Positions 1-9,619 of a DNA stretch of 53,933 nucleotides are shown piece after piece. The position numbers and the translations under genes are program-made. The notes below the pieces were generated by a model, which ran no database searches, was not told where the DNA came from, and worked only from the letters and a program-made list of their open reading frames with translations. The stretch is from Sphingomonas sp. GTDB lineage: Bacteria; Pseudomonadota; Alphaproteobacteria; Sphingomonadales; Sphingomonadaceae. The DNA lies in contig JAEKMC010000076.1 in NCBI GenBank assembly GCA_019508115.1, positions 1 through 53,933 on the forward strand, given 5' to 3'. The stretch's first letter is position 1; each line of letters begins with the position of its first letter.

Positions 1-2
1 CG

Positions 3-1016
3 GGCGGCTCGTCGGGCGGCAGCTCGGCCGCGGTCGCGGCGCGGCTCGCGCCGGGCGTGACCGGCACCGATACAGGCGGTTCGATCCGTCAGCCCGCAGC
101 CTTCACCGGCATTTCGGGCATCAAGCCGACCTACGGCCGTTGCTCGCGCTGGGGCGTGGTCGCCTTCGCCTCCAGCCTCGACCAGGCGGGCGCGATGGCG
201 CGCGACGTCAAGGACTGCGCGATCATGCTCGAGGCGATGGCAGGCTTCGACCCCAAGGACGCGACCAGCCTCGATCTGCCCGTGCCCGAATGGGAGGCCA
301 ACCTCTCGTCCAACCTCAAGGGTAAGACGATCGGTATCCCGAAGGAATATCGCGTCGATGCCATGCCCGGGGAGATCGACGCGCTGTGGGAACGCGGTAT
401 CCAGATGGTCAAGGATGCCGGCGCCAATGTGATCGAGGTGTCGCTACCGCACACCAAATATGCGCTGCCGGCTTATTACATCATCGCGCCGGCGGAGGCC
501 TCGTCCAACCTCGCGCGCTATGATGGCGTGCGGTACGGCCTGCGCGACCTGCCCGATGGCGCCAACTTGCAGGACATGTACGCCGCGACCCGCGCCGCCG
601 GCTTCGGCGCCGAGGTCAAGCGCCGCATCCTGATCGGCACCTATGTGCTGTCGGCGGGATTCTACGACGCTTATTATACCAAGGCGCAGAAGGTCCGCGC
701 GCTGATCGCCCGCGATTTCGAGCAGGCCTTCGAGACATGCGACCTGTTGCTGACCCCAACCGCGCCGTCGGCCGCCTTCGCGCTGGGCGAGAAGCTGGAC
801 GATCCGCTGGCGATGTATCTGAACGACGTCTTCACGGTGCCAAGTTCGCTCGCGGGCCTGCCGGCGATGTCGGTGCCGGGCGGGCTCGATCAGGCAGGCC
901 TGCCGCTCGGCCTGCAGCTGATCGGCCGGCCGCTCGACGAGCAAGGCGTACTCAACGCGGCACTCGCGATCGAAGAGCGCGCGGGCTTCGTCGCACGGCC
1001 CCAGATCTGGTGGTAA
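3..1016 (+). CDS. gatA: Asp-tRNA(Asn)/Glu-tRNA(Gln) amidotransferase subunit A, 5' truncated by window edge
   Basis: Frame opens from nt 3: [46 protein letters not shown], the amidase signature Ser/Gly-rich motif. Confidence 0.95.
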   Translation, partial: GGSSGGSSAAVAARLAPGVTGTDTGGSIRQPAAFTGISGIKPTYGRCSRWGVVAFASSLDQAGAMARDVKDCAIMLEAMAGFDPKDATSLDLPVPEWEANLSSNLKGKTIGIPKEYRVDAMPGEIDALWERGIQMVKDAGANVIEVSLPHTKYALPAYYIIAPAEASSNLARYDGVRYGLRDLPDGANLQDMYAATRAAGFGAEVKRRILIGTYVLSAGFYDAYYTKAQKVRALIARDFEQAFETCDLLLTPTAPSAAFALGEKLDDPLAMYLNDVFTVPSSLAGLPAMSVPGGLDQAGLPLGLQLIGRPLDEQGVLNAALAIEERAGFVARPQIWW

Positions 1017-1122
1017 TGCGCTAATCGGTGCTTGTGCGAAGACGAGCGGCGGAACCGGGGCAACTCTTCTCGTTCAGCCGGGTTGAAAGGGCTTGTGCTG
1101 GCGAGCGTGAGGGGAATCCGTC

Positions 1123-1356
1123 GTGTCCGGTTATCAGAGCGTCCTGTATTCGTTCGGCCTGGCCACGAGTGACCTTGCATTGCTGGGCGGGGGTGTCGCG
1201 CTGGTCGTCGCCGTCCTGTTCCTGGGCCTCAGCGGCAACAAACGCGGGCGAGGCTGGCTTGCCGGGCTCGGCTGGCTGGCATTGATCCTGTCGGTCGGGG
1301 CGCTCGGTTACGGCACCCTCCACGGCGCCGCGTCCGCCAACCAGGCGCCCGCCTGA
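1123..1356 (+). CDS. Small hypothetical membrane protein (77 aa, two hydrophobic segments)
   Basis: Intact ORF with TM-like stretches, between gatA and a convergent gene. Confidence 0.55.
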   Translation: MSGYQSVLYSFGLATSDLALLGGGVALVVAVLFLGLSGNKRGRGWLAGLGWLALILSVGALGYGTLHGAASANQAPA

Positions 1357-1375
1357 TCGGCTCTACCCAAACGGC

Positions 1376-1429
1376 CTAGAGCCCGATTCACCGTTCGAGC
1401 TGATTCGACTTGAACCGATCAAGGTCTAG
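1376..1429. repeat. Palindromic intergenic repeat (ctaga...gattcgacttgaaccgatcaaggtctag)
   Basis: Imperfect inverted repeat with ctag at both ends; resembles the palindrome at 28616-28648. Confidence 0.5.
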
Positions 1430-3585
1430 CTGCGCTTGCGGCGATTGGGTCCGATAATCTGCGCCGGCACGCCCAACACGATCATGTTGGGAGGGACGTC
1501 GCTGAAGACCACCGAATTGGGCCCCACGATCGAATTCTCGCCGATCGTGACGTTGCCGATGATCACTACGCCCGCGCCCAGATCGACGCCATCGCCGATG
1601 ATCGGCTTGGCATTCATGTCGTCGGAGGAACTGATGCCGAAGGTGGTATTCTGCCGGATGATCACATCGTTTCCGATCGATCGGGCACCAAGGATCATTC
1701 CGCCGAAATGCTCCAGCTTCACGCGCCGGCCGACGATCACGACATAGTCGAGCTTCATGCCGAACCAGAATTGCGTCATCTTGTTGAAATAGCGGTAAAG
1801 GAGCGTCAGCGGCGCGCGCAGAAGCTTCGTGCGCACGCCCATCCGCCAATTGCCGAACCGGTGAATGAACAGCATCCAGAAGCCCTGGCTGAAAATATCG
1901 CACTCGTGGGTCCGATAATCTTCCCGCACCAGGTCCCAGAAACCGATGCCGGCCGGATTCATGTTGGTGCTGCCATCGTTGATCGGAGGGGCTTTACCCT
2001 TCCCGGCGCGCGGAGCCGTGAAATCGGCCGCCTTTTCGGCCGCGGGTGAGGACACTCCGCCGCTTTCGCTTCCCGCAATTTCGGCGATGGTGCGATTGAG
2101 GAAGAGCTGCTGCGTCAGCGGCTTCGGGATTCCCGCTTTCTCCATGGCCAGCGTCGCCGCGATCGCGGAGAGCGAATCGCCGCCCTTGTCAAAGAAACCG
2201 TCATTGCGGCCGATCGCCGGAATGTGAAGGAGCTCGCACCAGATGCGCGCAATCTCGCGTTCGCGATCCGTCTGCGGCGCTTCGCCCGAAGATGCGGAGG
2301 CAGGGACCTGGGTGCTCGCGATCGGCACTTCGCCCGCCGAGGGACTCGCTCGATCCGCATGGCGTTCAACCAGCATGGCGCGCCGGACCTTGCCGGTTTC
2401 GGTCCGCGGGATTTCGTCGACCGCGACGAAGGTCAGATCGGCATTGCCGAGCCCGAACCCAACCGCGACCGCACGCGCATGCTCCGCAATCCGCGCGGCG
2501 GAGAGGTTGGGCGGATAGGCGACCATCACCACCTCCCCGCGCAAGGGATCGGGGCGCCCGGCCACAACGACGTGCGGCGCGTCGGCGCCCAGCAATTCGC
2601 CCAGCTTCCGTTCGAACAATTCCGCCGGCACCTTGATGCCGCCGACATTCATCAGATCGTCGGCGCGGCCCTCGAAGGTGAGGAAGCCGTCCTCGCCGAT
2701 CGACCCCAGATCGCGCGTATGCAGCCAGCCGTCCGAATCCACGATCGGCTCCAACCCGTTCGCGGTCAGGATGCCGTCGGCGACGTGCGGCCCACGGATA
2801 CAGATATGGCGATTCTCGTCGATCTTGATTTCGGTCTTGCCTATCGGTGCGCCGACGGTAGCGAGCTGCGCATCACTCGCCTCCTGCAGGTCGAGGAAAG
2901 TCGTGCGCGAGGCCTCGGTCAGGCCGTAATGCTGAATGATGCGCGCGGCGGGGAACATGCGCCGGATCGCCTGCTTCTCCTCAACGCTCATCGGCTGGCT
3001 GCCGATCTCCAGCCAGCGCAGCCGCCGCGCGACCTTGCGCGGGAGCAGATCGGGGTTGGCGATCAGTACGCGCAGCAGCGTGGGCACCGCCGACAGCGCA
3101 TTGACCTCGCCCGCCTCCAGCATCGCGGCGAATTCGGAGGGGTTGAAGCCGTTTGCCGGCACGAACAACCTGCCGCCCGCGGCTGCGGTCACGCGCGCAC
3201 GCGCCAATCCGAACGAATATGTGGTCGGCACGCCCAGATATTCGCTGACCTCGCCGTCGATCCCCATCACCTGGACGAGGCGGTCGGTGACGTCGGCGAG
3301 CGCGCGGTGCGAAAGCAGGATCGCCTTGGGCTCTCCGGTCGTGCCCGACGAGAAACCGATCTGCGCCGATCGGTCCTCATGAATCGGCGCCTGCCGCAAC
3401 GTGAACCAGCCGCCGCCCGGATTGGGCGAAATCCGCTCGACGAAATCGTATCCGGCCGGCGCCGGTGCGCCCGCCTCGACCGGTACGGCAACCCGGCCTT
3501 CGCGATAGCAGGCCATTACGGCGTTCAGATATTCGACCGAGCTGATCTTCTCGATCCCGACAAGGTCTAACTTAGGGCCGGGCAT
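1426..3585 (-). CDS. Fusion: AMP-dependent acyl/amino acid adenylating domain + phosphopantetheine carrier domain + left-handed beta-helix (serine acetyltransferase-like) acyltransferase
   Basis: SSGTTGEPKAILLSH (A3-like), HTRDLG, RTETGKVRR catalytic Lys; FFDKGGDSLSAI carrier Ser; C-terminal hexapeptide repeats (IGNDVIIRQNTTFG, IGDGVDLGAGVVIIGNVTIGENSIVGPNSVV). Confidence 0.85.
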   Translation of the reverse strand: MPGPKLDLVGIEKISSVEYLNAVMACYREGRVAVPVEAGAPAPAGYDFVERISPNPGGGWFTLRQAPIHEDRSAQIGFSSGTTGEPKAILLSHRALADVTDRLVQVMGIDGEVSEYLGVPTTYSFGLARARVTAAAGGRLFVPANGFNPSEFAAMLEAGEVNALSAVPTLLRVLIANPDLLPRKVARRLRWLEIGSQPMSVEEKQAIRRMFPAARIIQHYGLTEASRTTFLDLQEASDAQLATVGAPIGKTEIKIDENRHICIRGPHVADGILTANGLEPIVDSDGWLHTRDLGSIGEDGFLTFEGRADDLMNVGGIKVPAELFERKLGELLGADAPHVVVAGRPDPLRGEVVMVAYPPNLSAARIAEHARAVAVGFGLGNADLTFVAVDEIPRTETGKVRRAMLVERHADRASPSAGEVPIASTQVPASASSGEAPQTDREREIARIWCELLHIPAIGRNDGFFDKGGDSLSAIAATLAMEKAGIPKPLTQQLFLNRTIAEIAGSESGGVSSPAAEKAADFTAPRAGKGKAPPINDGSTNMNPAGIGFWDLVREDYRTHECDIFSQGFWMLFIHRFGNWRMGVRTKLLRAPLTLLYRYFNKMTQFWFGMKLDYVVIVGRRVKLEHFGGMILGARSIGNDVIIRQNTTFGISSSDDMNAKPIIGDGVDLGAGVVIIGNVTIGENSIVGPNSVVFSDVPPNMIVLGVPAQIIGPNRRKRS

Positions 3586-3624
3586 CGATCGTCCTTGGAT
3601 GAGTCGGTTGGGGTGGAGGCGTGA

Positions 3625-4572
3625 TCAGCCGAGCGGAGTGCGCTCAGGCACGCCCTGTGCGCGGGCCATCGATACGTGCAGCCGGCGCGCACCCTTGAAA
3701 GGCAGACGGCCGTGCGCATAGCGCATATTGTCGAGGATCAGCACATCACCCGCCTGCCACTTCATGCCGGTGAGCGCGACATCGAACGCGTCCCGCACGG
3801 CCTGCACGTCCGCGTCGGCGATAGGCGAGCCGTCGCCGTAGAAAGCCTGGCGCGGCAGCCGATCGCGACCGAACAGCTCGATGATCTTGTCGCGCGCATC
3901 CGGATCGATCGCGCTTTCGTGGAAGAGGTGCGCCTGGCTGAAATACAGCGGACGCCCATCCTCCCCCTTGACCGCGCCCTGCGCATGATGGGTCGTGACG
4001 AGCGCGTCGCCGTCGAGCCATTCGATGCTCATGCCGTTGCGTTGCGCCACCTCCATGACATCGGCCCGATCATCGGTCTGAAAGGCCTTCTGCCAAGGGA
4101 TGTCGACGCCCTGCTGAAAGGTGCGGCGGTACAGCACGCCCTTCTCCGCGAAGGGCAGGATGCGATCGCCGAGCGCTTCGGTTACCTTGTCGACGCTGCA
4201 GATCGTGGTTTCGCCGCCCTCTTCCGCTACCACCAGCGAGTGGAAGGCAACGTAGCGCGGCCACGTCGCCATATACGCCATTTCCGAATGCGGCTGGATC
4301 GTGCGCGGGCTGGGATATTCGGTGGCGGTAAGCGTCTTGCCGCCGACCTTGCTGCGCGGCGTCGACCAGAAGGCGTCGTCGAGCAATTCATCGTCGATCA
4401 CCTCGAGCGCGACCTCAACCCCGTCCTCGCGAAAAATGGGGCCACGCAGCAGCACCGCGCCATGCGTCGACAACGCCTCGCGCGCTTCACGCTCCCAAAG
4501 ACCCGCGCCCAGAGCGCGTCCGTCCTCGATCGCGATATGCGGAATGAAATCGGCGAAATCCTGCAGCGCCAT
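3625..4572 (-). CDS. TauD/TfdA-family Fe(II)/2-oxoglutarate dioxygenase (SyrP-like)
   Basis: HSEMAY (HxE/D Fe ligands), EEGGETTICSVDKV, NMRYAHGRLPFKGARRLHVSMAR C-terminal His/Arg motif. Confidence 0.85.
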   Translation of the reverse strand: MALQDFADFIPHIAIEDGRALGAGLWEREAREALSTHGAVLLRGPIFREDGVEVALEVIDDELLDDAFWSTPRSKVGGKTLTATEYPSPRTIQPHSEMAYMATWPRYVAFHSLVVAEEGGETTICSVDKVTEALGDRILPFAEKGVLYRRTFQQGVDIPWQKAFQTDDRADVMEVAQRNGMSIEWLDGDALVTTHHAQGAVKGEDGRPLYFSQAHLFHESAIDPDARDKIIELFGRDRLPRQAFYGDGSPIADADVQAVRDAFDVALTGMKWQAGDVLILDNMRYAHGRLPFKGARRLHVSMARAQGVPERTPLG

Positions 4573-4724
4573 GTCGAACCCCTACGTTACGCTTGCGCCG
4601 TCAGGCGCCATCCACTCTTCCGCCGGGCGCGGTTTTTGTCGCGTCGCACAAGCCCCAATTTCAGTCAATGTTCCCTAGGCCGCCAACATTTCGCGCGCGC
4701 TCAGCAAGCAAATGCAGCAAAAAT

Positions 4725-5684
4725 TCACACCCTCCGTCTGGGCAGCGAGAAACCATGGACGAACATGTCGCGCCAAAGAAAGGGAGGATCCTCGATCGGC
4801 TGCCGCCTGACCGAGCGATGCGCGCGGTAAAGCAGGTCGCCGGCAAGGAACAGCAGATTGGCGAGGATCGCGCGCGCCGGACCATAGCGGTCGCGGAAGA
4901 ATTTGAAGCGCGATTCGTACCAATAGGCCGGCACGCGCTTGACCGGTTCGTCCGATTTGACGCCGGTGGCGGCCCCCTGAAGATGCACCACGCGGCTATC
5001 CGAAGCGTGCCACACCTCGTAGCCCGCGCGGCGCATGCGCGACATGAGGTCGGTCTCCTCGAAATAGAGGAAATATTCAGGGTCCATCAGCCCGACCCGA
5101 TCGATCACGCCGCGGGGCATCATGAAGCTCGCGCCCGTCACCCAATCGACCGGGCGCGTGTGCCTGAGGTCCGGGATTTTCACCGCCGCGCTAGGAACGA
5201 GCCGATCGAGGACGGAAAGACGCGCGCCCCGGAAAAATTCGCGCCACGGCGCGGGGAAACGGAAACCGTAAGCGCGCAAGCTGCCGTCGGGATTTTCGAG
5301 CCGGCTCCCGGCCACGCCGGCTTTGGGATGCGTCCTCAACACGTCCACCAGCGCGGCGATCGCGCCTGGATGCACATATGTGTCGGGATTGAGGAAATGG
5401 ACATAATCCACCTCGGCATCGTCCATCACCTTATGCTGGACGATATAATTATTGCCGTAGGCGAAGCCGCCATTCGTGCCGATGCTGAAGCAGCTGCAGA
5501 AATCCAGCCCCTCCTCCGCGATATGGCGATTGACGATCTCGACCGATCCATCCTGCGAATCCGCATCGCCCACATAGACTTTGAGCCGCATGCCGGCGCT
5601 CCGCTCCCGCACCAGCGAGTCCAGGCAGACCTTCACCAGTTCGGGCGTCTTGTAGTTTACGATGACAACCGCGACGCAAATCAC
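4725..5684 (-). CDS. Glycosyltransferase family 2 (rhamnosyltransferase-like); ORF open to 5753
   Basis: VAVVIVNYKTPELVKVCLDSL, VHFLNPDTYV, WVTGASFMMPR; start placed at the GTG before the GT2 core. Confidence 0.85.
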   Translation of the reverse strand: MICVAVVIVNYKTPELVKVCLDSLVRERSAGMRLKVYVGDADSQDGSVEIVNRHIAEEGLDFCSCFSIGTNGGFAYGNNYIVQHKVMDDAEVDYVHFLNPDTYVHPGAIAALVDVLRTHPKAGVAGSRLENPDGSLRAYGFRFPAPWREFFRGARLSVLDRLVPSAAVKIPDLRHTRPVDWVTGASFMMPRGVIDRVGLMDPEYFLYFEETDLMSRMRRAGYEVWHASDSRVVHLQGAATGVKSDEPVKRVPAYWYESRFKFFRDRYGPARAILANLLFLAGDLLYRAHRSVRRQPIEDPPFLWRDMFVHGFSLPRRRV

Positions 5685-5782
5685 TGAACGCAGCTCCTTC
5701 GGCGCGCGAAACGCGGTGGCTGCCCACTTGCCCGCACCGCGCCGGATTGACAATGGGGCGCGCCTGTTCGACCGATTCCGAC

Positions 5783-6280
5783 ATGATCGAGCAAGGTGGA
5801 ATTTCGGCGAGCGTGCCCGATTGGTCGCGCGAACGGAAGCGGCCAGGGGAGTGGCAGCCGGGCAAGAAGCTGCTCGCCTGCATCCGCGATTACCGGAAAT
5901 ATCAGGGGCTCAGGCGTAAGTTCGCGGTACTCCGCCATCGTTTCTGGTCTGCCGTCTCGGGCGCCGACATACCGATCAACAGCGAGATTGGCGGCGGCCT
6001 GCTGATCCCGCACCCCAATGGCATCGTGATCCATCCGAGCGCGCGCATCGGCCCCAATTGCCTGTTGTTTCAGCAGGTCACGATCGGCGACGCGGGCGGC
6101 GTTCCCACGATCGGCGGCCATGTCGATATCGGCGCCGGCGCGAAGATTTTGGGCCCGATTCATGTTGGCGACCATGCCCGGATCGGCGCCAATGCGGTCG
6201 TGCTGAGCGACGTGCCCGCAGGCGCGACGATGGTCGGCATCCCGGCCCGCCAGGTCAAACCCCGGCAACAGGCGGATTGA
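5783..6280 (+). CDS. Serine O-acetyltransferase-like hexapeptide acyltransferase
   Basis: IGGGLLIPHPNGIVIHPSARIGPNCLLFQQVTIGD...GVPTIGGHVDIGAGAKILGPIHVGDHARIGANAVVLSDVPAGATMVGIPARQV. Confidence 0.85.
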   Translation: MIEQGGISASVPDWSRERKRPGEWQPGKKLLACIRDYRKYQGLRRKFAVLRHRFWSAVSGADIPINSEIGGGLLIPHPNGIVIHPSARIGPNCLLFQQVTIGDAGGVPTIGGHVDIGAGAKILGPIHVGDHARIGANAVVLSDVPAGATMVGIPARQVKPRQQAD

Positions 6281-6312
6281 CAAGAGCGCGCGGCTGATCG
6301 ACCGGAATCCGC

Positions 6313-7747
6313 ATGACTGAAGCTGCATATCTGATCGAGGGCGCGACCGGCCCGTGGGAAGTCGTGATCGGGCTGGAGGTCCATGCCCAGGTCACGTCGA
6401 ACGCCAAGCTCTTCTCGGGCGCGGCGACCGCGTTCGGCGCCGAACCCAACAGCCAGGTCAGCCTGGTCGACGCCGCCATGCCCGGAATGCTGCCCGTTCC
6501 CAACCGGGAATGCATTCGGCAGGCGGTGCGCACCGGCATGGCGATCGGCGCCCAGATCAATCGCTGGAGCCGATTCGACCGCAAGAATTATTTCTATGCC
6601 GACCTGCCGCAGGGCTACCAGATCAGTCAGCTCTACCACCCGCTGGTCGGCGAGGGCGCGATCGAGATCAGTCTTGACGAGAAGGACCCCGAAGCGGTCG
6701 TCAAGACGATCGGAATCGAGCGCATCCATGTCGAACAGGATGCGGGCAAGCTGATGCATGACCAGCATCCGACACGGTCCTATGTCGCCGGACATGCGCT
6801 CGCCACAGGAAGCCGGCGCCTATCTGCGCAAGCTGCGCGCGATCCTGCGTTACGTCGGCTCGTGCGACGGCAATATGGACCAGGGATCGATGCGCGCCGA
6901 CGTCAACGTGTCGGTCCGCAAGGCCGGCGCCGAATTCGGCACGCGCACCGAGACCAAGAACGTCAATTCGGTCCGCTTCGTCATGGCCGCGATCGAGGGC
7001 GAGGCGCGCCGCCAGGTCGACGTGATCGAGGCCGGCGGCACGATCGTCCAGGAAACGCGCCTCTACGATCCCGACCGCAACGAAACGCGGTCGATGCGGT
7101 CCAAGGAAGACGCGCACGATTATCGCTATTTCCCCGATCCGGACCTGCTGCCGCTGGAGCTGGACGACGCCTTCCTCGCGGATTGCGCGGCGAGCCTGCC
7201 TGAATTGCCCGACGCCAAGCGCCATCGCTACGAAAGCGAGCTTGGCATCTCCGCCTACAATGCCGGCGTGATCACCGCCGAGGTGGAGATTGCGCGCTGG
7301 TTCGAAGAGGTGCTCGCGCACGGCGCCAAGCCGGTTCCGGCCGCCAATTGGCTGACGTCGGAGCTGTTCGGTGCGCTCAACCGGCTCGGCAAGGATATCG
7401 GCGAAAGCCCGGTCTCCGCCAGACAGGCGGCCGAGCTATTGAGCCTGGTCGCGGACGGCACCTTGTCCGGCACTTTGTCCAAGCAGGTGTTCGAAATCAT
7501 GCTCGAAACCGGCGACGATCCGTCGAAGATCGTCGAGGAGCGCGGGCTCAAGCAGACCAGCGACACCGGCGCAATCGAGGCGGAAATCGCCAAGGTGATG
7601 GAGGCCAATGCCGACAAGGTCGCCGAATATCGCAGCGGCAAGGACAAGCTCTTCGGCTTCTTCGTCGGCCAGACGATGAAGGCGATGGCCGGCAAGGCCA
7701 ATCCCGCGGTGGTCAACGAACTGCTGAAGAAAGCGCTCGACGGCTAG
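6313..7747 (+). pseudogene. gatB: Asp/Glu-tRNA amidotransferase subunit B, frame-disrupted by an apparent ~44-nt deletion near 6787
   Basis: Frame 1 gives [23 protein letters not shown]...[20 protein letters not shown]; homology continues in frame 2 with [43 protein letters not shown]; conserved DLNRSGVALMEIVSR missing. Confidence 0.9.
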
Positions 7748-7753
7748 AGTTTG

Positions 7754-7913
7754 ATTCAGCTTCGCTGATGCGGCACCGGCCCGCGCCCCCACGCACGGCA
7801 CCCCACGAAGTAATACTTCGTGGGGACCCCGGCGGCCTCCCAACAGGATATTCTATGGGAGGCCGGGTGGGGGTGCGGGCCGGTGCCGCTCCGGTTCGGC
7901 TTCGCTGAACCGG
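7754..7913. repeat. Complex palindromic element: 23-bp outer stem enclosing two hairpins, with flanking small hairpins
   Basis: 7770-7792 pairs with 7867-7889 (22 of 23 plus one G.U); inner stems ccccacgaag/cttcgtgggg and ggcctccca/tgggaggcc; flank ccggttc...gaaccgg. Confidence 0.85.
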
Positions 7914-7943
7914 ACACTAAACGGCATCCCGGCGTCCAAACGC

Positions 7944-9515
7944 TCAGGCCTGCGCGGTCGCGCCTGCTCTGGCTCGATCGCGGTCCGCCGCGATCATTGC
8001 CGCGAGGCCCGACAAGGGCGTCGGCGACGCCCCGCCGGACGCGCCCTGTGCCGCGGGCACCTGCCCACGCATCGCCCATAGCGCGGCGCCGAGCGCGCAG
8101 ATCTGATAGAAGCTGGTCGAGATGACGCCTCCGAATCCCGTGAAGAAGCTGTTCAGGAGGCTTAACGACGCGATGGCGAACACGCAGGCGGCAGGCTCGA
8201 GCAATTGCGGATTACGGCGCACCTTGCCCCGGATCACCAGCATCGCGAGGCAGAGGCTGACGAACACCAGAAACAGCCCGATGATGCCCGCATAACCGAG
8301 CGTGAGACCGTAGCCGATATAGCCGTTGACCAGATCGACGATTCCTTCGCCCTGCTTGAGGTCCTGCAGATTATCGAGCGCGGTCTTCAGATTCTGGCCC
8401 AGATAAGGGTGCTTGTGAATCTCTTCCATGCCGCGCCTGAGCAATTGCATGCGATAGTCGGAGGTATCGGCTGTGCCCGCATCATGGCCGACCAGCGCCG
8501 CCATATAGGGTGAAAATTGCGCCGCCAACAAAGCGAACAGATAGGCGCCGCCGGCCCCCACCAGCTTGACCGCGAGCGAGCCATAGCGGCGGCAATAAAG
8601 GTCCCACGCGACCAGGCCGACCCCGAGCGATATGAACGCGCCGCGCGAATTGGCGGAAACAAGCCCGAGCAGCAGCACGAACAGGGCGACATACCATTTG
8701 ATCCGCGACGCGAAGCTGTCTCGCAGCGCGACCACGGCCATGAAGGCAAGGACGAGGAACGTGGCGAGCGTGGTCGATTCCGGGAAAGAGGCCGGCGCGC
8801 GAAGCATGCCGGCACGCATCTTCGAATAGCCGTTGATCGACGTGTGGATGTTCAGGAGACCTTCGAGGTTCTTGTAGATCAGCCAGTGCAGTCGCGCCTC
8901 GACGGTAGCGACCGCCGCCATCGCGAACCCTGATAGCGCGAAGGCGAGGAGAAATCGGCGCACGTCCTCAGCATTGTTGAGCGAGCGGCTCAGGACGAAA
9001 TAGGGCAGGAGAATCGTGAGCAGGGGAGGCAAGCATTGCCGAATGGTGGCGGTAACGCTCGGATCGCGCGCCTGCGACAACTCCAGCACCACCAACAGCA
9101 AGGCCGGGAACGCGAATCGTGCGCGATGCAGCACTGTGTCGCGGCCGCGGTTCATTAGATAGGCGATCCCGAGCCCGAGCGCACAGAACAGATATTTGCT
9201 GCCCGCGATGAGATAGAAGCTGCCGAATATGAGTTGCTGCGACAGCAGCGGCATCGAAACCACCAGGATGCAGTAAAGCGCCGCCGCGTCGGCCCGGTTC
9301 TTCGCCGCGATCGGTAAAGCCAGCAGCAGGGCAGCATAGGCTACCCAGTAGGTGTGGCCAAACGTGCCGATCAGGTACATCGAGAGGAATAGCCATAAGG
9401 GCGCTTTCCTGACCCAGGCAGCGTCCTCCTTCCGCACGAGCGCCGAGAAGCCGCAGACCGCGGCCGTCAGCACCAGCACGGCCTTCACCGTCATCAGGAT
9501 CAGCGAAAGATACAT
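7944..9515 (-). CDS. O-antigen ligase/polymerase-like (Wzy/WaaL family) membrane protein
   Basis: 523-aa polytopic protein with ANSRGAFISLGVGLV and periplasmic loop features of the Wzy_C family. Confidence 0.75.
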   Translation of the reverse strand: MYLSLILMTVKAVLVLTAAVCGFSALVRKEDAAWVRKAPLWLFLSMYLIGTFGHTYWVAYAALLLALPIAAKNRADAAALYCILVVSMPLLSQQLIFGSFYLIAGSKYLFCALGLGIAYLMNRGRDTVLHRARFAFPALLLVVLELSQARDPSVTATIRQCLPPLLTILLPYFVLSRSLNNAEDVRRFLLAFALSGFAMAAVATVEARLHWLIYKNLEGLLNIHTSINGYSKMRAGMLRAPASFPESTTLATFLVLAFMAVVALRDSFASRIKWYVALFVLLLGLVSANSRGAFISLGVGLVAWDLYCRRYGSLAVKLVGAGGAYLFALLAAQFSPYMAALVGHDAGTADTSDYRMQLLRRGMEEIHKHPYLGQNLKTALDNLQDLKQGEGIVDLVNGYIGYGLTLGYAGIIGLFLVFVSLCLAMLVIRGKVRRNPQLLEPAACVFAIASLSLLNSFFTGFGGVISTSFYQICALGAALWAMRGQVPAAQGASGGASPTPLSGLAAMIAADRDRARAGATAQA

Positions 9516-9619
9516 CTACCCGCCTTCAAGAAGCGCACGACCGCGGCCTGGCCCCGGACGGCAGCATTACGTTCCGCCTGTACGCGGTTCCGCGCAATCG
9601 CATAGCTGACGCCATCGGA

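Noticed and set aside
2224-3570. 448-aa plus-strand ORF
   Set aside because: Antisense to the adenylation domain; composition is shadow-like.
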